Translations under genes and position numbers: made by a program
Notes under the pieces: model-generated
Seen by the model: only the letters and a program-made list of their open reading frames with translations
The model's database searches: none
What the model was told of the DNA's origin: nothing
In this document: positions 8,222 to 19,771 of the stretch, one piece after another
How positions within the stretch are numbered: position 1 is the stretch's first letter
How the letters are laid out: every line of letters starts with the position of its first letter
Assembly (NCBI RefSeq): GCF_000421765.1
Contig: NZ_ATXQ01000005.1
Coordinates: 62,001 to 126,000 of the forward strand
Source of the DNA: Denitrificimonas caeni DSM 24390
Lineage (GTDB): Bacteria > Pseudomonadota > Gammaproteobacteria > Pseudomonadales > Pseudomonadaceae
DNA length: 64,000 nt
Direction of reading: 5' to 3'

Positions 8222-9499
8222 TTATTGTTGCCGCTCCAGCCACAGTAATGCTTCAGCAACAGTGTAGAAAGAGCCAAAGATAATAATTTGATCATCTGCA
8301 GTGGCCTGGACGCACTGCGCCTCTATTGCTTGAGCAATATTGCCATAACTCGCAACAACAGCCTGGCGGGCTTCTAGAGCACCGTGCAAAGACTCAACAC
8401 GGCAAGAGCGCGATGTTGGTAACGGTGCTACCGCCCAATTGCCAATCTGCGCTTGCATGCAATCGAGAACACCCGATAGGTCCTTATCATCGAGTACTCC
8501 CAAGACAGCGAGGCGTCGACCTTTGATAGGCTGCGCAGCCAAACGTGTCGCCAAATAATGCGCAGCATGCGGGTTGTGCGCAACATCTAGCAGCAAAGAC
8601 AATGAGCGCGATTGCCATTGCACAGTCACGTTTTGCAGTCGACCTTGCATTGTCGCTTGGCATAACGAATCAATCAGCACCTGCGGTTGCCAAGGCAAAT
8701 CAAGCAGCGCATAAGCCTGTAGCGCAACAGCGGCATTTTCAACGGGCAAACTGAGCAAGGGAATATCTTGCAGATAAATAGGGTTACCCTGTCCATCTAA
8801 GCCGCGCCAATGCCAAACATGCTCACTTAATGCCAAGTCGAAATCACGACCACGTAGCACTAAAGGTGTTTTCAATAAAGCTGCACGCGTAAGCAATTGC
8901 TCAGGCGGATCAATATCACCACAGACTGCCGGTAACTCCGGACGGAAAATACCGGCTTTTTCATAGGCTACCGAATCGCGGGTATCGCCGAGCCAGTCTT
9001 TATGATCAATGCCAATGCTCGTGACGACAGCAACGTCTGCATCGATAATATTAACTGCATCCAGACGACCACCTAGACCGACCTCAAGAATAACCACATC
9101 CAGCGAGCTTTGTGCGAACAGCCAAAAAGCGGCCAAGGTACCCATTTCAAAATAGGTCAAACTGACTTCAGCGCGAGCTTCTTCTACTGCAGTAAAAGCT
9201 GCACACAGCTGCGTATCACTGACTTCTTCAGCATTGATCCGTACGCGCTCGTTGTAACGCAACAAGTGCGGCGAACTGTAAACACCAACGCTAAGCCCCT
9301 GCCCAGCAACCAGACTGGCCAATAACGCGCAGGTTGAGCCCTTGCCATTGGTGCCCGTCACAGTGATAATTTTTTTTGCAAGATGCGGTAATCTCAAGCG
9401 CTGAGCAACTTCTTGCACTCGCGCCAAGCCCATATCAATCTCATTGGGGTGCAATTGCTCTAAATAACTTAGCCACTGTTTGAGATTACGCGTATTCAT
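8222..9499 (-). CDS. folC: Bifunctional folylpolyglutamate synthase/dihydrofolate synthase
   Basis: 425 residues of the Mur ligase superfamily. It joins glutamate to dihydropteroate and then adds further glutamates to folates. The ATP-binding loop is VTGTNGKGSTCA near residue 45, followed by GVYSSPHLLRYNERVRI, the family signature, and LLLDVAHNPHAAHYLA in the C-terminal half. It follows accD by only 5 bp and precedes dedD, a conserved order. Start MNTRNLKQWLSYLEQLHP fits family N-termini. Confidence 0.96.
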   Translation of the reverse strand: MNTRNLKQWLSYLEQLHPNEIDMGLARVQEVAQRLRLPHLAKKIITVTGTNGKGSTCALLASLVAGQGLSVGVYSSPHLLRYNERVRINAEEVSDTQLCAAFTAVEEARAEVSLTYFEMGTLAAFWLFAQSSLDVVILEVGLGGRLDAVNIIDADVAVVTSIGIDHKDWLGDTRDSVAYEKAGIFRPELPAVCGDIDPPEQLLTRAALLKTPLVLRGRDFDLALSEHVWHWRGLDGQGNPIYLQDIPLLSLPVENAAVALQAYALLDLPWQPQVLIDSLCQATMQGRLQNVTVQWQSRSLSLLLDVAHNPHAAHYLATRLAAQPIKGRRLAVLGVLDDKDLSGVLDCMQAQIGNWAVAPLPTSRSCRVESLHGALEARQAVVASYGNIAQAIEAQCVQATADDQIIIFGSFYTVAEALLWLERQQ

Positions 9500-9504
9500 A
9501 TCAA

Positions 9505-10437
9505 TTAGACTTGAGCGTCAGCAGTTGGACTGGGAGCCGCATCAGTCGCATCAACTGCTTCCATATCCATCGTTGGAATTGATGGAGAGTTCATCAGTTG
9601 ACGTAGCACACTGGCTACCCGTGAACGCAATTCGCAGCGCGGAATAATCATATCAATCGCACCGTGATCGAGTAAGAATTCACTGCGCTGGAACCCTTCA
9701 GGCAGTTTCTCACGTACAGTCTGTTCAATAACCCGTGGACCCGCGAAACCTATCAATGCTTTCGGCTCAGCCACGATGACATCGCCAAGCATCGCTAAAC
9801 TGGCTGACACGCCACCGTAAACAGGGTCAGTCAACACCGAGATAAAAGGAATACCTTCTTCACGTAAACGCGCAAGTACGGCAGACGTTTTCGCCATTTG
9901 CATTAAAGAAATCAGTGCTTCTTGCATACGTGCACCGCCAGAGGCAGAAAAACACACAAATGGGCAGCGCTGCTCTAATGCAACGTTTGCTGCTTGGACA
10001 AAACGCTCACCAACGATTGCACCCATCGAGCCACCCATAAAGGCAAACTCAAACGCAGCAGCGACCACCGGCATGCCTTCCAAAGTACCACTAAGGGCAA
10101 TCAATGCGTCTTTTTCGCCAGTTTGCTTCTGTGCAGCGACAAGACGGTCTTTATACCTTTTGCTGTCGCGGAATTTAATTCGATCAACCGGCTCAAGGTC
10201 GGCAGCAATTTCTTCACGACCTTCTTTATCTAAAAAGATGTCTAAGCGTGTACGTGCATTAATGCGCATATGATGCTGACACTTCGGACATACATCTAAG
10301 GTTTTCTCGAGCTCAGGCTTGTATAAAACCGCATCGCACGATGGGCACTTATGCCATAAGCCTTCAGGTACTGAACTTTTCTTAGTTTCAGAACGCATGA
10401 TTGATGGAATCAATTTATCGACTAACCAGTTGCTCAT
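9505..10437 (-). CDS. accD: Acetyl-CoA carboxylase carboxyltransferase subunit beta
   Basis: 310 residues; with AccA it forms the carboxyltransferase that transfers CO2 from biotin to acetyl-CoA in fatty acid synthesis. The zinc ribbon is intact: [12 protein letters not shown] and then DVCPKC near the N-terminus. CoA-binding and carboxyltransferase motifs [14 protein letters not shown] and [18 protein letters not shown] are present. The start [11 protein letters not shown] at 10437 matches other pseudomonad AccD proteins; an in-frame start at 10470 would add 11 unsupported residues. The C-terminal ~30 residues (Pro, Thr, Ala, Asp rich) extend past the conserved domain and look disordered. Confidence 0.97.
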   Translation of the reverse strand: MSNWLVDKLIPSIMRSETKKSSVPEGLWHKCPSCDAVLYKPELEKTLDVCPKCQHHMRINARTRLDIFLDKEGREEIAADLEPVDRIKFRDSKRYKDRLVAAQKQTGEKDALIALSGTLEGMPVVAAAFEFAFMGGSMGAIVGERFVQAANVALEQRCPFVCFSASGGARMQEALISLMQMAKTSAVLARLREEGIPFISVLTDPVYGGVSASLAMLGDVIVAEPKALIGFAGPRVIEQTVREKLPEGFQRSEFLLDHGAIDMIIPRCELRSRVASVLRQLMNSPSIPTMDMEAVDATDAAPSPTADAQV

Positions 10438-10522
10438 CAGTTGTCTACTCCGCCTAGAGGCCAGTGACAATGCACTGCGCCTTTATTATTTGTTTAATAA
10501 TGATCAGGTTACTGACGGCTTG

Positions 10523-11167
10523 CTAACCTAAGCCGTCACATCGCTGAGCATTTTTCATTTGCACAGCATATAAGAATTTGCGCATTTTATCTGCGTCTTT
10601 AAGGCCTGGGCTGCTTTCTACGCCACCACTGACATCAACCGCCCAAGGCTGCACCTGCTGCATCGCCTGACTGACATTATCCGCATGTAAACCCCCAGCG
10701 AGAATTAGCGGTTTGGCTAAATTGTCAGGGATTGCCGACCAATCAAAGCGCTCACCTGTGCCGCCATGAATGCCTGGAACCCATGCATCCAGCAAAATAC
10801 CTTGTGCGGTGCTGTATTGAGCAGCACGCGCAGCAATATCAACACCTGGCTGCATACGTAGAGCACGGTAATAAGGTCTAGAAAACCCTTCGCAGTCAGC
10901 AGGTGTTTCATCGCCATGAAATTGCAGAACATCCAAGGGTAACTGACTTAGCAGTGTTTCTATCTCCGCACGAGGCGCATTGACAAACAACCCCACCGTG
11001 CTGATAAAAGGTGGCAAAGCAGCAATGATTTTTTCTGCCTGGGCCACACTGACAGCTCTTGGGCTTTTGGGATAAAACACCAGACCAATCGCATCAACAC
11101 CAGCTTGCGCAGCAGCCAATGCATCTTCGACACGAGTAATACCGCAAATTTTAGTTCGTATTCGCAC
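10523..11167 (-). CDS. trpF: Phosphoribosylanthranilate isomerase
   Basis: About 214 residues forming a (beta-alpha)8 barrel that converts phosphoribosylanthranilate in tryptophan synthesis. Motifs: [12 protein letters not shown] at the N-terminus (catalytic Cys), [24 protein letters not shown] and [17 protein letters not shown] choose the GTG at 11167 ([10 protein letters not shown]), 5 bases after GAGAG; a GTG at 11188 would give seven more basic residues. The chosen start overlaps the truA end by 17 bp, so the two are probably translationally coupled. Next downstream is accD, 85 bp away. Confidence 0.93.
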   Translation of the reverse strand: MRIRTKICGITRVEDALAAAQAGVDAIGLVFYPKSPRAVSVAQAEKIIAALPPFISTVGLFVNAPRAEIETLLSQLPLDVLQFHGDETPADCEGFSRPYYRALRMQPGVDIAARAAQYSTAQGILLDAWVPGIHGGTGERFDWSAIPDNLAKPLILAGGLHADNVSQAMQQVQPWAVDVSGGVESSPGLKDADKMRKFLYAVQMKNAQRCDGLG

Positions 11168-12044
11168 AGATACTCTCTTTCTCTTCACTCAAAAAGTCAG
11201 GTAGACCTGAAAGAAAATGTGGCCCCAGATAGCGTTTAGGCAACTTAAACTGCTCTGGATACTCAACTTGCACCAGATACAGTCCATGCGGCGCAGCAGT
11301 CACGCCACCTTTTTTACGATCACAACTCTCCAGCACGGCTCGCGCCCACTCAATCGGGCGTTCACCAGCGCCGATCATCATCAAGACACCGGCCAAATTG
11401 CGTACCATGTGGTGCAAAAAAGCATTGGCGCGCACATCAATAATGATCAGCTTGCCAAATTCAAGTAACTCTAAATGGTGAATGGTGCGCACCGGCGATT
11501 TTGCTTGGCATTCGCTGGCACGCAGAGCATTAAAATTATGCGTACCAACAAAACATCGCGCCGCTTCGCGCATTTTTTCGATATCAAGCACCTGGTGCGT
11601 CCAAGTCACCTCTTCTGCTAAATGCGCTGGACGCACCTCATTACTGTAAATAACGTAACGATAACGCCGCGCCATCGCACTGAAGCGTGAGTGAAACTCA
11701 AGTGGCATGGCTTGCGCCCAAGTCACACTGATATCTTTTGGCAAGTAGCGATTGGCGCCCATCACCCAAGAGCGCATCGGTCGCTGTACCGATGTGTCAA
11801 AGTGAATCACCTGATTACAGGCATGCACCATCGCATCGGTGCGCCCAGCACAACTAATGCGCACAGGCAAACCAGCATTGATCTGCTGCAAAGCGTCTTC
11901 AAGAAAGCCTTGAATACTGGGTGTGCCGGCACTTTGCAGCTGAAAGCCACGATAGTTAGCACCTTTGTACTCAACACCTAATACAATTCTAGAAACGCCA
12001 GCGGCAGCCTCTTGGGCTGCCGCTGGCGTTGTTTCAGTTAGCAT
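11151..12044 (-). CDS. truA: tRNA pseudouridine(38-40) synthase
   Basis: 297 residues; TruA isomerises uridines 38-40 in the tRNA anticodon arm. The catalytic aspartate is Asp70 in [12 protein letters not shown], with [15 protein letters not shown] and [17 protein letters not shown] as further family motifs. Residues 1-16 (Thr, Ala, Glu rich) are a short extension before the conserved core [17 protein letters not shown]. The ATG lies only 3 bp after the fimV stop and the gene overlaps trpF, so fimV-truA-trpF are likely one transcript. Confidence 0.96.
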   Translation of the reverse strand: MLTETTPAAAQEAAAGVSRIVLGVEYKGANYRGFQLQSAGTPSIQGFLEDALQQINAGLPVRISCAGRTDAMVHACNQVIHFDTSVQRPMRSWVMGANRYLPKDISVTWAQAMPLEFHSRFSAMARRYRYVIYSNEVRPAHLAEEVTWTHQVLDIEKMREAARCFVGTHNFNALRASECQAKSPVRTIHHLELLEFGKLIIIDVRANAFLHHMVRNLAGVLMMIGAGERPIEWARAVLESCDRKKGGVTAAPHGLYLVQVEYPEQFKLPKRYLGPHFLSGLPDFLSEEKESICANTN

Positions 12045-12047
12045 GAA

Positions 12048-14867
12048 CTATCCTAATTGAGCGATCATTTCACGTGCTTCATCTTGTTGCGCAGGCGTGC
12101 CTTCAGCAACTACCTCGTCAAGAATGTCACGCGCACCTTCAGCATCACCCATCTCGACATACGCACGAGCCAGGTCAAGCTTAGTTGCTGTTTCATCAGT
12201 ACCGGCCAACATGCCGAAATCATCATCTAATCCATCTAAGTCTTGGAAATCATCAGCACCCACCAATGAACCAGTTGCTGTCTCGGATGATGAGATCCCA
12301 GAAGCACTCTCCAAGGTATCTACAGCTGGAGCTTTTGCCGATGTGTTTAATTCCAAGGTGTCATCACTGAGACCAGAAGTCAGATTATCCAGCTCTGCGC
12401 TAACCTCATCTAATTGCATACTGAAATCGCTGTCGAGCTGATTGTCAGTTTCAAAGTTAAACTCATCGTCAAGCTCAAAGCTTGGCGATTCTGTATTTTG
12501 CGTAGCCGGCAAATCAAACTCAAGATCAGAAAGCGATAGGTCAGCTAAATTGTCTTGCTCAGTAGCTACTGGTTTACTTTCAACTGCAGCATCTAGGTCA
12601 AAATTAAAATCACTGAGGCTATTTTCTATGCTTTGAGGCTGAACTTGCGCGGCAGAATCATCATCTAAAGAAAGATCGAGATCAGCATCAAAACTAAAGT
12701 CACTGCCGGCGGCTTTAACATCTGCCTCAGTTTCTGCAAGCAATGCTGAAAGATCGTCTAACTCAGTCGCTACAGTTGAGTCACTAACGTTCACATCTGC
12801 CGGCAAATCAAGCGTCAGATCGTTTAAATCAAAATCATCAAAAGCACTGCTCTCTACGATATTTTCAACTTGTTCAGCATCAAACATCTGCGGATAACGC
12901 GCTTTAATTTGAGTAAGTTCTGCAGCCGCACCACCAATCTCAGAAATCTCCTGGATCTGACGAGCAAAACCATCACGATCTTCTAAGTCAGCGTAGACCT
13001 CAACCAGCTTTAGACGTAGATCAATACGCTGCGGCTCTTGGTCAATTGCTGCGCTTAACACGCTAGCTGCTTGATTAAAGCGGCCAAAACTTATGTAACT
13101 ACTCGCTTCAGCAATAGGATCAGTTGCCTCTGCCTTAAACTGACTTTCAGTTGCTTTGGTTTCAAAATCAAACTCTTCGGCAAAAGATGAGTCAGTGTTA
13201 TCGTCAACTTGGTTTAAGTCACTATCAGATAAGAAATCAGTATCCACTGATTCTTCTGCAACAACAGGCTGAGCACCATTTACTGATGGGTCGGTCAGTT
13301 GTGCATCGTAAAACTCAGCTTCTTTGCGCGCATTGCGACGCGAAATACCCATTAGCAACAAAAGCAGTGCTAAGACGGCACCACCACCCGCTGCAGCAAG
13401 TAACATCGGATCGTCCATAACCTTTTCGACTAGGCTCTTCTCTTCTTGCACAGGTACTGCTGCAGGAAGAGTTGCTTCAGGCTCCACGATCGGCTCAGGT
13501 TCCACAATAGGTTCAGGCTCAACTACCGGCTGCGGATCAACGGCTAACGTTTCAGCCTCTTGAGCTTCGATAACTTGATTCGGCTCTTCGACTATAGCCG
13601 CGACAGGCTCTACAGGCTCACTGGATTCAGCAGCTGTATTCTGAGTATCTTCTCCTGTTGTTGACGTACCATCATTAGCAGCAGTCAAGTCAGTTTCGGC
13701 TACTGGAGCGACCTCTAGGGTTTCAACCGGCGCATCTACTGAATTCTGCAGTTGAGCAAGCTGATTGTCTTTTAACTCAATTAAACGCTGTAGCTTTTCT
13801 AACTGACTATTGAGGTCGTCAACACGACTTTTGAGATCTTCATTCTCTAGTGCCGTTGAATCTAAGCGCTCTTTGGTTACTGCTAACTGATCTTGCACAG
13901 CTTTTGCATTCGCCCCATCACCTTGATCAGCAGCTTGTTGTGCTTGACCTGGTGCATCAGCAACCAATCTTAAGTTATCGGTCTTCTCAACAGTAGCAGG
14001 TGCGGCACCGGCTTCACTACGATGAGTTGCATCGAGCTGACGCTCAGCGCCTGTTTGTGCAACACGCTCTGTTTTCCAGCTCGTGTTTTGCTGTGCAACT
14101 TGAGCAATCGCTTCGGCACGACTGCGGCTGTTAATATCTTGTTCAGTTGGCAAGCGTAAAACTTGACCACTTTTCATCCGATTAATATTGCCATCTAAAA
14201 AAGCATTCGGATTTAAATCTTGAATCGCCAGCATGGTTTGATGCACTGATGCATTACCACCTACACGCGCAGCAATCTCCCATAAAGTATCATTTCTCTG
14301 AACACTATACTCAGAGCCTTGTAGAGCATTATTCGCCCGCGCTGCTGGCTGCTTTACTTGTGCAGTAGAAGTAGATGCTTGCGGCGCGCGAATCTGCTGC
14401 TGTACAGCAGGCGCAGAGCGGCTGACACTTGCGGGTTGAGGCGCATAAATGACTTGCTGCGGTTTATACAACGGCGGGTCTAGCAATACGGTGTATTCAC
14501 GCAACAGGCGACCATTTGGCCACAAAATCTCTACTAAAAAGTTTAAATAAGGCTCTTTAACAGGGTTCGCACTCGTCACGCGAATGACGCTTTTCCCATT
14601 GGCGTTAAGCACTGGCGTAAACTTTAAACCAGTTAAGAAAAACTGCCGGTCAACGCCAGCCTTACTGAACTCTTCGGGCGAGGCCAACTGAGTTTTAATT
14701 TCAACTGAGGTTAAGTCACGTACTTCTAACAAAGAAATCTCAGCTTCAAGTGGCTGGTTTAAAGATGACTTAACGGACAGATCACCTAAACCCAAAGCAT
14801 GACTCAGACCGGATGAAAACGCTGAAGCAGCAGCAACTGCCAACACCAATTTGCGAACTTGAAGCAT
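12048..14867 (-). CDS. fimV: FimV/HubP-type polar landmark protein
   Basis: 939 residues. An N-terminal signal segment (LVLAVAAASAFSSGLSHA) is followed by the FimV N-terminal domain (LGLGDLSVKSSLNQPLEAEI), a LysM domain at about 188-240 (YSVQRNDTLWEIAARVG) that binds peptidoglycan, a coiled coil at about 335-375, a Glu/Pro/Val tract with repeated VEPEPI, a membrane segment near residue 495 (LLAAAGGGAVLALLLLLMGI), a very acidic cytoplasmic region rich in Asp, Leu and Ser, and the TPR-like FimV C-terminal domain (DLARAYVEMGDAEGARDIL). In Pseudomonas FimV organises the cell pole for type IV pili and twitching. AGGGA lies upstream of the ATG. Confidence 0.96.
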   Translation of the reverse strand: MLQVRKLVLAVAAASAFSSGLSHALGLGDLSVKSSLNQPLEAEISLLEVRDLTSVEIKTQLASPEEFSKAGVDRQFFLTGLKFTPVLNANGKSVIRVTSANPVKEPYLNFLVEILWPNGRLLREYTVLLDPPLYKPQQVIYAPQPASVSRSAPAVQQQIRAPQASTSTAQVKQPAARANNALQGSEYSVQRNDTLWEIAARVGGNASVHQTMLAIQDLNPNAFLDGNINRMKSGQVLRLPTEQDINSRSRAEAIAQVAQQNTSWKTERVAQTGAERQLDATHRSEAGAAPATVEKTDNLRLVADAPGQAQQAADQGDGANAKAVQDQLAVTKERLDSTALENEDLKSRVDDLNSQLEKLQRLIELKDNQLAQLQNSVDAPVETLEVAPVAETDLTAANDGTSTTGEDTQNTAAESSEPVEPVAAIVEEPNQVIEAQEAETLAVDPQPVVEPEPIVEPEPIVEPEATLPAAVPVQEEKSLVEKVMDDPMLLAAAGGGAVLALLLLLMGISRRNARKEAEFYDAQLTDPSVNGAQPVVAEESVDTDFLSDSDLNQVDDNTDSSFAEEFDFETKATESQFKAEATDPIAEASSYISFGRFNQAASVLSAAIDQEPQRIDLRLKLVEVYADLEDRDGFARQIQEISEIGGAAAELTQIKARYPQMFDAEQVENIVESSAFDDFDLNDLTLDLPADVNVSDSTVATELDDLSALLAETEADVKAAGSDFSFDADLDLSLDDDSAAQVQPQSIENSLSDFNFDLDAAVESKPVATEQDNLADLSLSDLEFDLPATQNTESPSFELDDEFNFETDNQLDSDFSMQLDEVSAELDNLTSGLSDDTLELNTSAKAPAVDTLESASGISSSETATGSLVGADDFQDLDGLDDDFGMLAGTDETATKLDLARAYVEMGDAEGARDILDEVVAEGTPAQQDEAREMIAQLG

Positions 14868-15189
14868 ATAGAGTTATCCCTTTTTATTCGTTCCGGATAC
14901 CCGGAGGGTTTTGAATGTACTGCTCACAATCGTCATTAATTGACGGTCCCCGCCAGCGTCATTCAACCTGGTTCCGCTTTTGCAACTAGAAACATTATTC
15001 AGTCTAGTCGCTAAGTATCTTTTACGGATAGAGTTTTATCAACATTCAATCGACTTACTCAAGCCATATCAAGCCCGTTTTGCCATTATTATCAGACACA
15101 CTGCACATTTTCAAACACTGATGCGGACTACTAAATAAATAGGCATACAAAAAGCAGGACAAAGCAGCTCTGCATGCCTATTATTTAAT
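14868..15189. other. Gap between asd and fimV
   Basis: A 322-bp stretch without a gene. Near asd it holds an imperfect inverted repeat, AAATAAATAGGCAT at 15133-15146 with ATGCCTATTATTT at 15174-15186, enclosing a smaller GCAG/CTGC pairing; it may end asd transcription, though there is no clean T-run. The rest should carry the fimV promoter, including a GC dyad near 14893-14910, but I see no promoter clear enough to call. Confidence 0.4.
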
Positions 15190-16302
15190 TTACCGCTCTA
15201 ACAAAATACGCAACATTCTACGTAAAGGTTCTGCCGCGCCCCATAACAATTGGTCACCCACAGTAAAAGCACCTAAATAATGTGAGCCCATATTGAGTTT
15301 ACGTAAACGACCAACTGGCACACTTAAAGTACCCGTCACCGCAGTCGGCGTTAACTCTTTCATGGTGATGTCTCGTTCATTCGGAACTAAGCGCACCCAC
15401 GGATTATGTTGGCTGATCATATTTTCGATATCAGCCAAAGGCACATCTTTATTCAACTTAATAGTTAATGCCTGGCTGTGGCAGCGCATCGCACCGATAC
15501 GCACACATAAACCATCCACTGGAATTGGATTTTTAAAACGACCCAGGATTTTGTTCGTTTCAGCTTGCGCTTTCCACTCTTCACGGCTTTGACCGTTCGG
15601 CAGAGCGGTATCGATCCAAGGAATTAAGCTGCCAGCCAGCGGCACACCAAAATGATCGGTCGGCAATTCATCACTGCGCTGCATTTGTGCAACTTTACGA
15701 TCAATATCTAAAATCGCACTGGCAGGATCTTGCAATTCACTGGCGACTGCATTGTGAATACTACCCATTTGACGAATCAGCTCGCGCATATTTTGCGCAC
15801 CAGCACCACTGGCTGCTTGATAGGTCATGGCACTCATCCATTCGACTAAGCCTGCTTCAAACAAGCCGCCCAAGCCCATCAGCATCAAACTAACAGTGCA
15901 GTTACCACCCACGTAATCTTTAACGCCAGCATCCAACGACTGATCCACAACCTTGCGGTTAACAGGATCCAGCACAATCACTGAGTTGTCCTTCATGCGC
16001 AAAGCCGATGCTGCGTCAATCCAATAACCATCCCAGCCTGCTTCACGCAGCTTAGGAAACACTTCATTGGTGTAGTCGCCGCCTTGGCAGGTCAAGATAA
16101 CGTCTAGCGTTTTCAGCTCATTGATATCATAAGCATCTTTTAGCGCGGGAATATCTTTGCCAATTGCTGGCCCTTGCCCACCTACGTTCGAGGTAGTAAA
16201 GAATACCGGTTCAATTAAGTCGAAATCCCGTTCTTCGAGCATACGTTGCATGAGCACTGAGCCCACCATGCCACGCCAACCTACTAGACCTACACGTTTC
16301 AT
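15190..16302 (-). CDS. asd: Aspartate-semialdehyde dehydrogenase
   Basis: 370 residues, the length I recall for P. aeruginosa Asd. It reduces aspartyl phosphate to aspartate semialdehyde, feeding lysine/diaminopimelate, methionine and threonine synthesis. N-terminal NADP-binding [17 protein letters not shown]; catalytic cysteine in [18 protein letters not shown]; substrate-binding [13 protein letters not shown]. The start [11 protein letters not shown] at 16302 is standard; a start at 16353 would add 17 residues not seen in homologues. It follows leuB by 83 bp, as in pseudomonads. Confidence 0.97.
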   Translation of the reverse strand: MKRVGLVGWRGMVGSVLMQRMLEERDFDLIEPVFFTTSNVGGQGPAIGKDIPALKDAYDINELKTLDVILTCQGGDYTNEVFPKLREAGWDGYWIDAASALRMKDNSVIVLDPVNRKVVDQSLDAGVKDYVGGNCTVSLMLMGLGGLFEAGLVEWMSAMTYQAASGAGAQNMRELIRQMGSIHNAVASELQDPASAILDIDRKVAQMQRSDELPTDHFGVPLAGSLIPWIDTALPNGQSREEWKAQAETNKILGRFKNPIPVDGLCVRIGAMRCHSQALTIKLNKDVPLADIENMISQHNPWVRLVPNERDITMKELTPTAVTGTLSVPVGRLRKLNMGSHYLGAFTVGDQLLWGAAEPLRRMLRILLER

Positions 16303-16385
16303 CACGACTACACCTATTGTTAAATTAATAATCCGCTCGCCGCTGTTCATCACGGCGTCGAACGGATGTATTGAGTTAAACGAGT

Positions 16386-17468
16386 TTACAGTTTTGCAAG
16401 CGCTGCGACTACTGCATCACCCATTTCAGCGGTGCCAACTTTGCGCATACCGGCGGAGAAGATATCACCGGTGCGCAAACCTTGATCCAGTACATCGCTG
16501 ACCGCTTGTTCAATCGCATCCGCTGCAGCAATTTGATTGAAGCTGTAACGCAGCATCATTGACACCGACAAAATTGTTGCCAATGGGTTAGCAATGCCCT
16601 GTCCAGCAATATCCGGTGCTGAACCGTGGCATGGCTCATACATACCTTTGTTATTCGAATCCAATGACGCTGATGGCAGCATGCCGATGGAGCCGGTCAA
16701 CATTGACGCTTGATCGGATAAAATATCGCCAAACAAGTTGTCGGTAACAATCACATCAAACTGCTTTGGCGCTCGCACCAACTGCATTGCGGCGTTATCA
16801 ACATATAAATGGGTAAGCTCCACATCGGGATAGTCTTTACTCACTTCAATAACAACTTCACGCCATAAGCGGCTGGACTCCAGCACGTTAGCTTTATCTA
16901 CAGAGCACAGTTTCTTGCTGCGTAAGCGCGCCATATCAAAACCGACTTTAGCAATACGGCGAATTTCGCTTTCGCTGTACGGCAGCGTATCAAACGCCAT
17001 ACGCTCACCATTTTCGAGCGTCACAGTATCACGCGGAGTGCCAAAATAAATGCCCCCGGTCAACTCACGGACAATTAGGATATCCAAACCTGATACAACT
17101 TCAGGTTTCAGTGTTGATGCTTCAGCCAGCTGTGGATACAAAATGGCTGGACGCAAGTTACCAAATAGACCTAACTCTGAACGGATTTTTAGCAAACCGC
17201 GCTCTGGGCGAATCGCACGATCTAAAGTGTCCCACTTAGGACCACCCACAGCACCTAAAAGTACCGCATCGACTTCACGTGCCAATGCTAAGGTTGAATC
17301 AGCCAAAGGTACGCCATGTTTATCAATCGCCGCACCACCGAGCTCGCCTTCAACCAGTTCAAAACCTAGGCTGTACTTTTCGTTAGCCAACTCTAAAACT
17401 TTGACCGCTTCAGACATGATTTCTGGACCGATGCCATCACCAGGTAACACAAGAATCTTTTTAGACAT
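16386..17468 (-). CDS. leuB: 3-isopropylmalate dehydrogenase
   Basis: 360 residues of the isocitrate/isopropylmalate dehydrogenase family; oxidises and decarboxylates 3-isopropylmalate to the leucine precursor 2-oxoisocaproate with NAD. N-terminal [13 protein letters not shown]; substrate motif [13 protein letters not shown]; metal and cofactor motif [19 protein letters not shown]. Third in the minus-strand order leuC-leuD-leuB-asd, 50 bp after leuD. Confidence 0.97.
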   Translation of the reverse strand: MSKKILVLPGDGIGPEIMSEAVKVLELANEKYSLGFELVEGELGGAAIDKHGVPLADSTLALAREVDAVLLGAVGGPKWDTLDRAIRPERGLLKIRSELGLFGNLRPAILYPQLAEASTLKPEVVSGLDILIVRELTGGIYFGTPRDTVTLENGERMAFDTLPYSESEIRRIAKVGFDMARLRSKKLCSVDKANVLESSRLWREVVIEVSKDYPDVELTHLYVDNAAMQLVRAPKQFDVIVTDNLFGDILSDQASMLTGSIGMLPSASLDSNNKGMYEPCHGSAPDIAGQGIANPLATILSVSMMLRYSFNQIAAADAIEQAVSDVLDQGLRTGDIFSAGMRKVGTAEMGDAVVAALAKL

Positions 17469-17518
17469 TTCAAATACTCAGCGCCACAGTGCTTCACACT
17501 ACAGCGCAGTTAGTTAAA

Positions 17519-18163
17519 TTAAAGTGCGCCAAACAACCATGGATTGGCTTTTTTATAACCGACTTCGAACTCACGAATCAGCTCAGCGTCTTGCAAAGTC
17601 AGACCGATATCATCCAAGCCATTAAGCAAGCAATGTTTACGGAAGGCATCCACTTCAAAAGAATACTGCACGCCATCAGGACGGGTCACGGTCTGCGCCG
17701 CAAGGTCGACGGTCAACTGATAGCCTTCAACGGCTTCTGCTTGAGCAAACAGCTCATTGACTTCATCAGCGGTTAACTCAATCGGCAACAGGCCATTTTT
17801 AAAGCTGTTGTTGTAGAAAATATCGGCAAAGCTTGGCGCGATAATCGTGCGAAAACCATACTCCTCTAGCGCCCATGGCGCGTGCTCACGACTCGAGCCA
17901 CAACCAAAGTTTTCTTGCGCCAGCAACACGCTCGCACCTTGGTAACGTGGCTGATTGAGAACAAAATCAGTATTGATTGGGCGCTGACTATTGTCTTGAT
18001 CAGGCTGGCCTTCATCAAGGTAGCGCCACTCATCAAATAAGTTCGGGCCAAAACCGGTGCGCTTAATGGATTTCAAAAACTGCTTCGGAATGATTTGGTC
18101 AGTGTCAACGTTGGCACGGTCCAACGGAGCAACTAAACCCTGATGTTGAGTAAAGGCTTTCAT
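17519..18163 (-). CDS. leuD: 3-isopropylmalate dehydratase small subunit
   Basis: 214 residues. With LeuC it isomerises 2- to 3-isopropylmalate. Key motif [20 protein letters not shown], shared with the swivel domain of aconitases; [17 protein letters not shown] near the N-terminus is also diagnostic. Its ATG is 2 bp from the leuC stop, so the subunits are co-translated. Confidence 0.97.
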   Translation of the reverse strand: MKAFTQHQGLVAPLDRANVDTDQIIPKQFLKSIKRTGFGPNLFDEWRYLDEGQPDQDNSQRPINTDFVLNQPRYQGASVLLAQENFGCGSSREHAPWALEEYGFRTIIAPSFADIFYNNSFKNGLLPIELTADEVNELFAQAEAVEGYQLTVDLAAQTVTRPDGVQYSFEVDAFRKHCLLNGLDDIGLTLQDAELIREFEVGYKKANPWLFGAL

Positions 18164-18165
18164 GC

Positions 18166-19599
18166 TTATGCTCCCTCGTTCATTAATTCACGCACATCAA
18201 CAAAGTGGCCTTTCACTGCAGCAGCGGCAGCCATCGCTGGACTGACTAAGTGCGTCCTTCCGCCATTGCCCTGACGGCCTTCAAAGTTACGGTTAGAGGT
18301 TGAAGCACAATGCTCACCACTGCCCAATTTATCGGGATTCATGGCCAAGCACATGGAGCAACCTGGCTCGCGCCATTCAAAACCAGCCTCTAGGAAAATC
18401 TTATCTAAACCTTCTTCTTCAGCTTGTTTCTTCACTAAACCAGAACCCGGTACAACCAAGGCCTGAATCACATTACTGGCGACTTTACGGCCTTTCGCCA
18501 CGGCTGCAGCGGCGCGTAAGTCTTCAATGCGTGAGTTGGTGCACGAACCAATAAATACGCGGTCGACTTTAATGTCAGTAATGGCTTGGTTGGCGGTTAA
18601 GCCCATGTACTTCAATGCACGGGTAATCGAATCGCGTTTGGTTGGATCAGATTCTTTTTCAGGATCTGGCACATTAGCATCGACTGGCAAGACCATTTCT
18701 GGTGACGTACCCCAGCTCACTTGCGGGATAATATCTTCAGCACGCATCTCAACGATGGTGTCAAAGTGTGCGTCAGCGTCAGAGACTAAATCTTGCCAAG
18801 CGGCTACTGCTGCATCCCAATCCGCGCCTTTAGGTGCATAAGGACGGCCTTCAACGTAGTCGATAGTTTTCTGATCCACCGCGACCATACCGACGCGGGC
18901 ACCGGCTTCGATCGACATATTACATAAGGTCATGCGACCTTCCATCGACAGTTCACGAATCGCGCTACCGGCAAACTCCAGCGCATGACCGTTACCACCA
19001 GCAGTACCAATTTTGCCAATAATGGCTAAAACAATATCTTTTGCGGTGACGCCTGCCGGCACTTTGCCTTCAACACGCACTTGCATGTTTTTCATTTTCT
19101 TAGCGACTAAGCACTGAGTGGCCAACACATGCTCAACTTCAGAGGTACCGATACCGTGCGCCAAAGCAGCAAAAGCACCATGGGTTGAAGTGTGTGAGTC
19201 ACCGCACACCACTGTCATACCCGGCAAGGTTGCACCCTGCTCTGGTCCAATTACATGCACGATACCTTGACGCACATCGTTCATTTTAAACTGCAGGATG
19301 CCGTACTCATCGCAGTTGTCATCCAGCGTTTGCACTTGGATACGTGAGACATTATCCGCAATCGCGGCAATCCCGCCGTCACGTTCTTTCTTAGTGGTCG
19401 GCACGTTATGGTCTGGCGTGGCAATATTGGCATCAATGCGCCAAGGTTTACGACCCGCTAAGCGCAAGCCTTCAAACGCCTGCGGTGAAGTTACTTCGTG
19501 CAAAATATGGCGGTCGATGTAAATCAACGAAGAGCCGTCATCGCGGCGTTTAACTTCGTGCATCTCCCACAACTTGTCGTACAGCGTTTTTCCAGCCAT
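18166..19599 (-). CDS. leuC: 3-isopropylmalate dehydratase large subunit
   Basis: 477 residues. It carries the [4Fe-4S] cluster: cysteine in [16 protein letters not shown] and the pair in [15 protein letters not shown]. Other aconitase-superfamily motifs are [20 protein letters not shown] and [20 protein letters not shown]. First gene of the leuC-leuD-leuB-asd block, divergent from a LysR regulator with a 172-bp gap that contains a perfect dyad. Confidence 0.97.
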   Translation of the reverse strand: MAGKTLYDKLWEMHEVKRRDDGSSLIYIDRHILHEVTSPQAFEGLRLAGRKPWRIDANIATPDHNVPTTKKERDGGIAAIADNVSRIQVQTLDDNCDEYGILQFKMNDVRQGIVHVIGPEQGATLPGMTVVCGDSHTSTHGAFAALAHGIGTSEVEHVLATQCLVAKKMKNMQVRVEGKVPAGVTAKDIVLAIIGKIGTAGGNGHALEFAGSAIRELSMEGRMTLCNMSIEAGARVGMVAVDQKTIDYVEGRPYAPKGADWDAAVAAWQDLVSDADAHFDTIVEMRAEDIIPQVSWGTSPEMVLPVDANVPDPEKESDPTKRDSITRALKYMGLTANQAITDIKVDRVFIGSCTNSRIEDLRAAAAVAKGRKVASNVIQALVVPGSGLVKKQAEEEGLDKIFLEAGFEWREPGCSMCLAMNPDKLGSGEHCASTSNRNFEGRQGNGGRTHLVSPAMAAAAAVKGHFVDVRELMNEGA

Positions 19600-19710
19600 T
19601 AGACCGTCCTCATCAGTGTTATGTGCAGCGATTCGAGTTCACCAACTGCTTATGCCTCTATCCTATGAACTTTGTTGCAATAACTCAAATCGATATTTCT
19701 TATTCATTAG

Positions 19711-19725
19711 ATTCCATTTTGGAAT
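19711..19725. promoter_or_regulatory. Perfect dyad, candidate LysR-type operator
   Basis: ATTCCA-TTT-TGGAAT is a perfect 15-bp dyad in the gap between leuC and the LysR gene, 46 bp before the LysR start. It fits the loose T-N11-A pattern of LysR-family sites. The regulator next to it is the natural candidate to bind; whether leuC is also controlled is inference. Confidence 0.5.
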
Positions 19726-19771
19726 AGCAGTATAGTTCAAGCACCCTGTTTAGATGATTTGAGAGCAGCTT

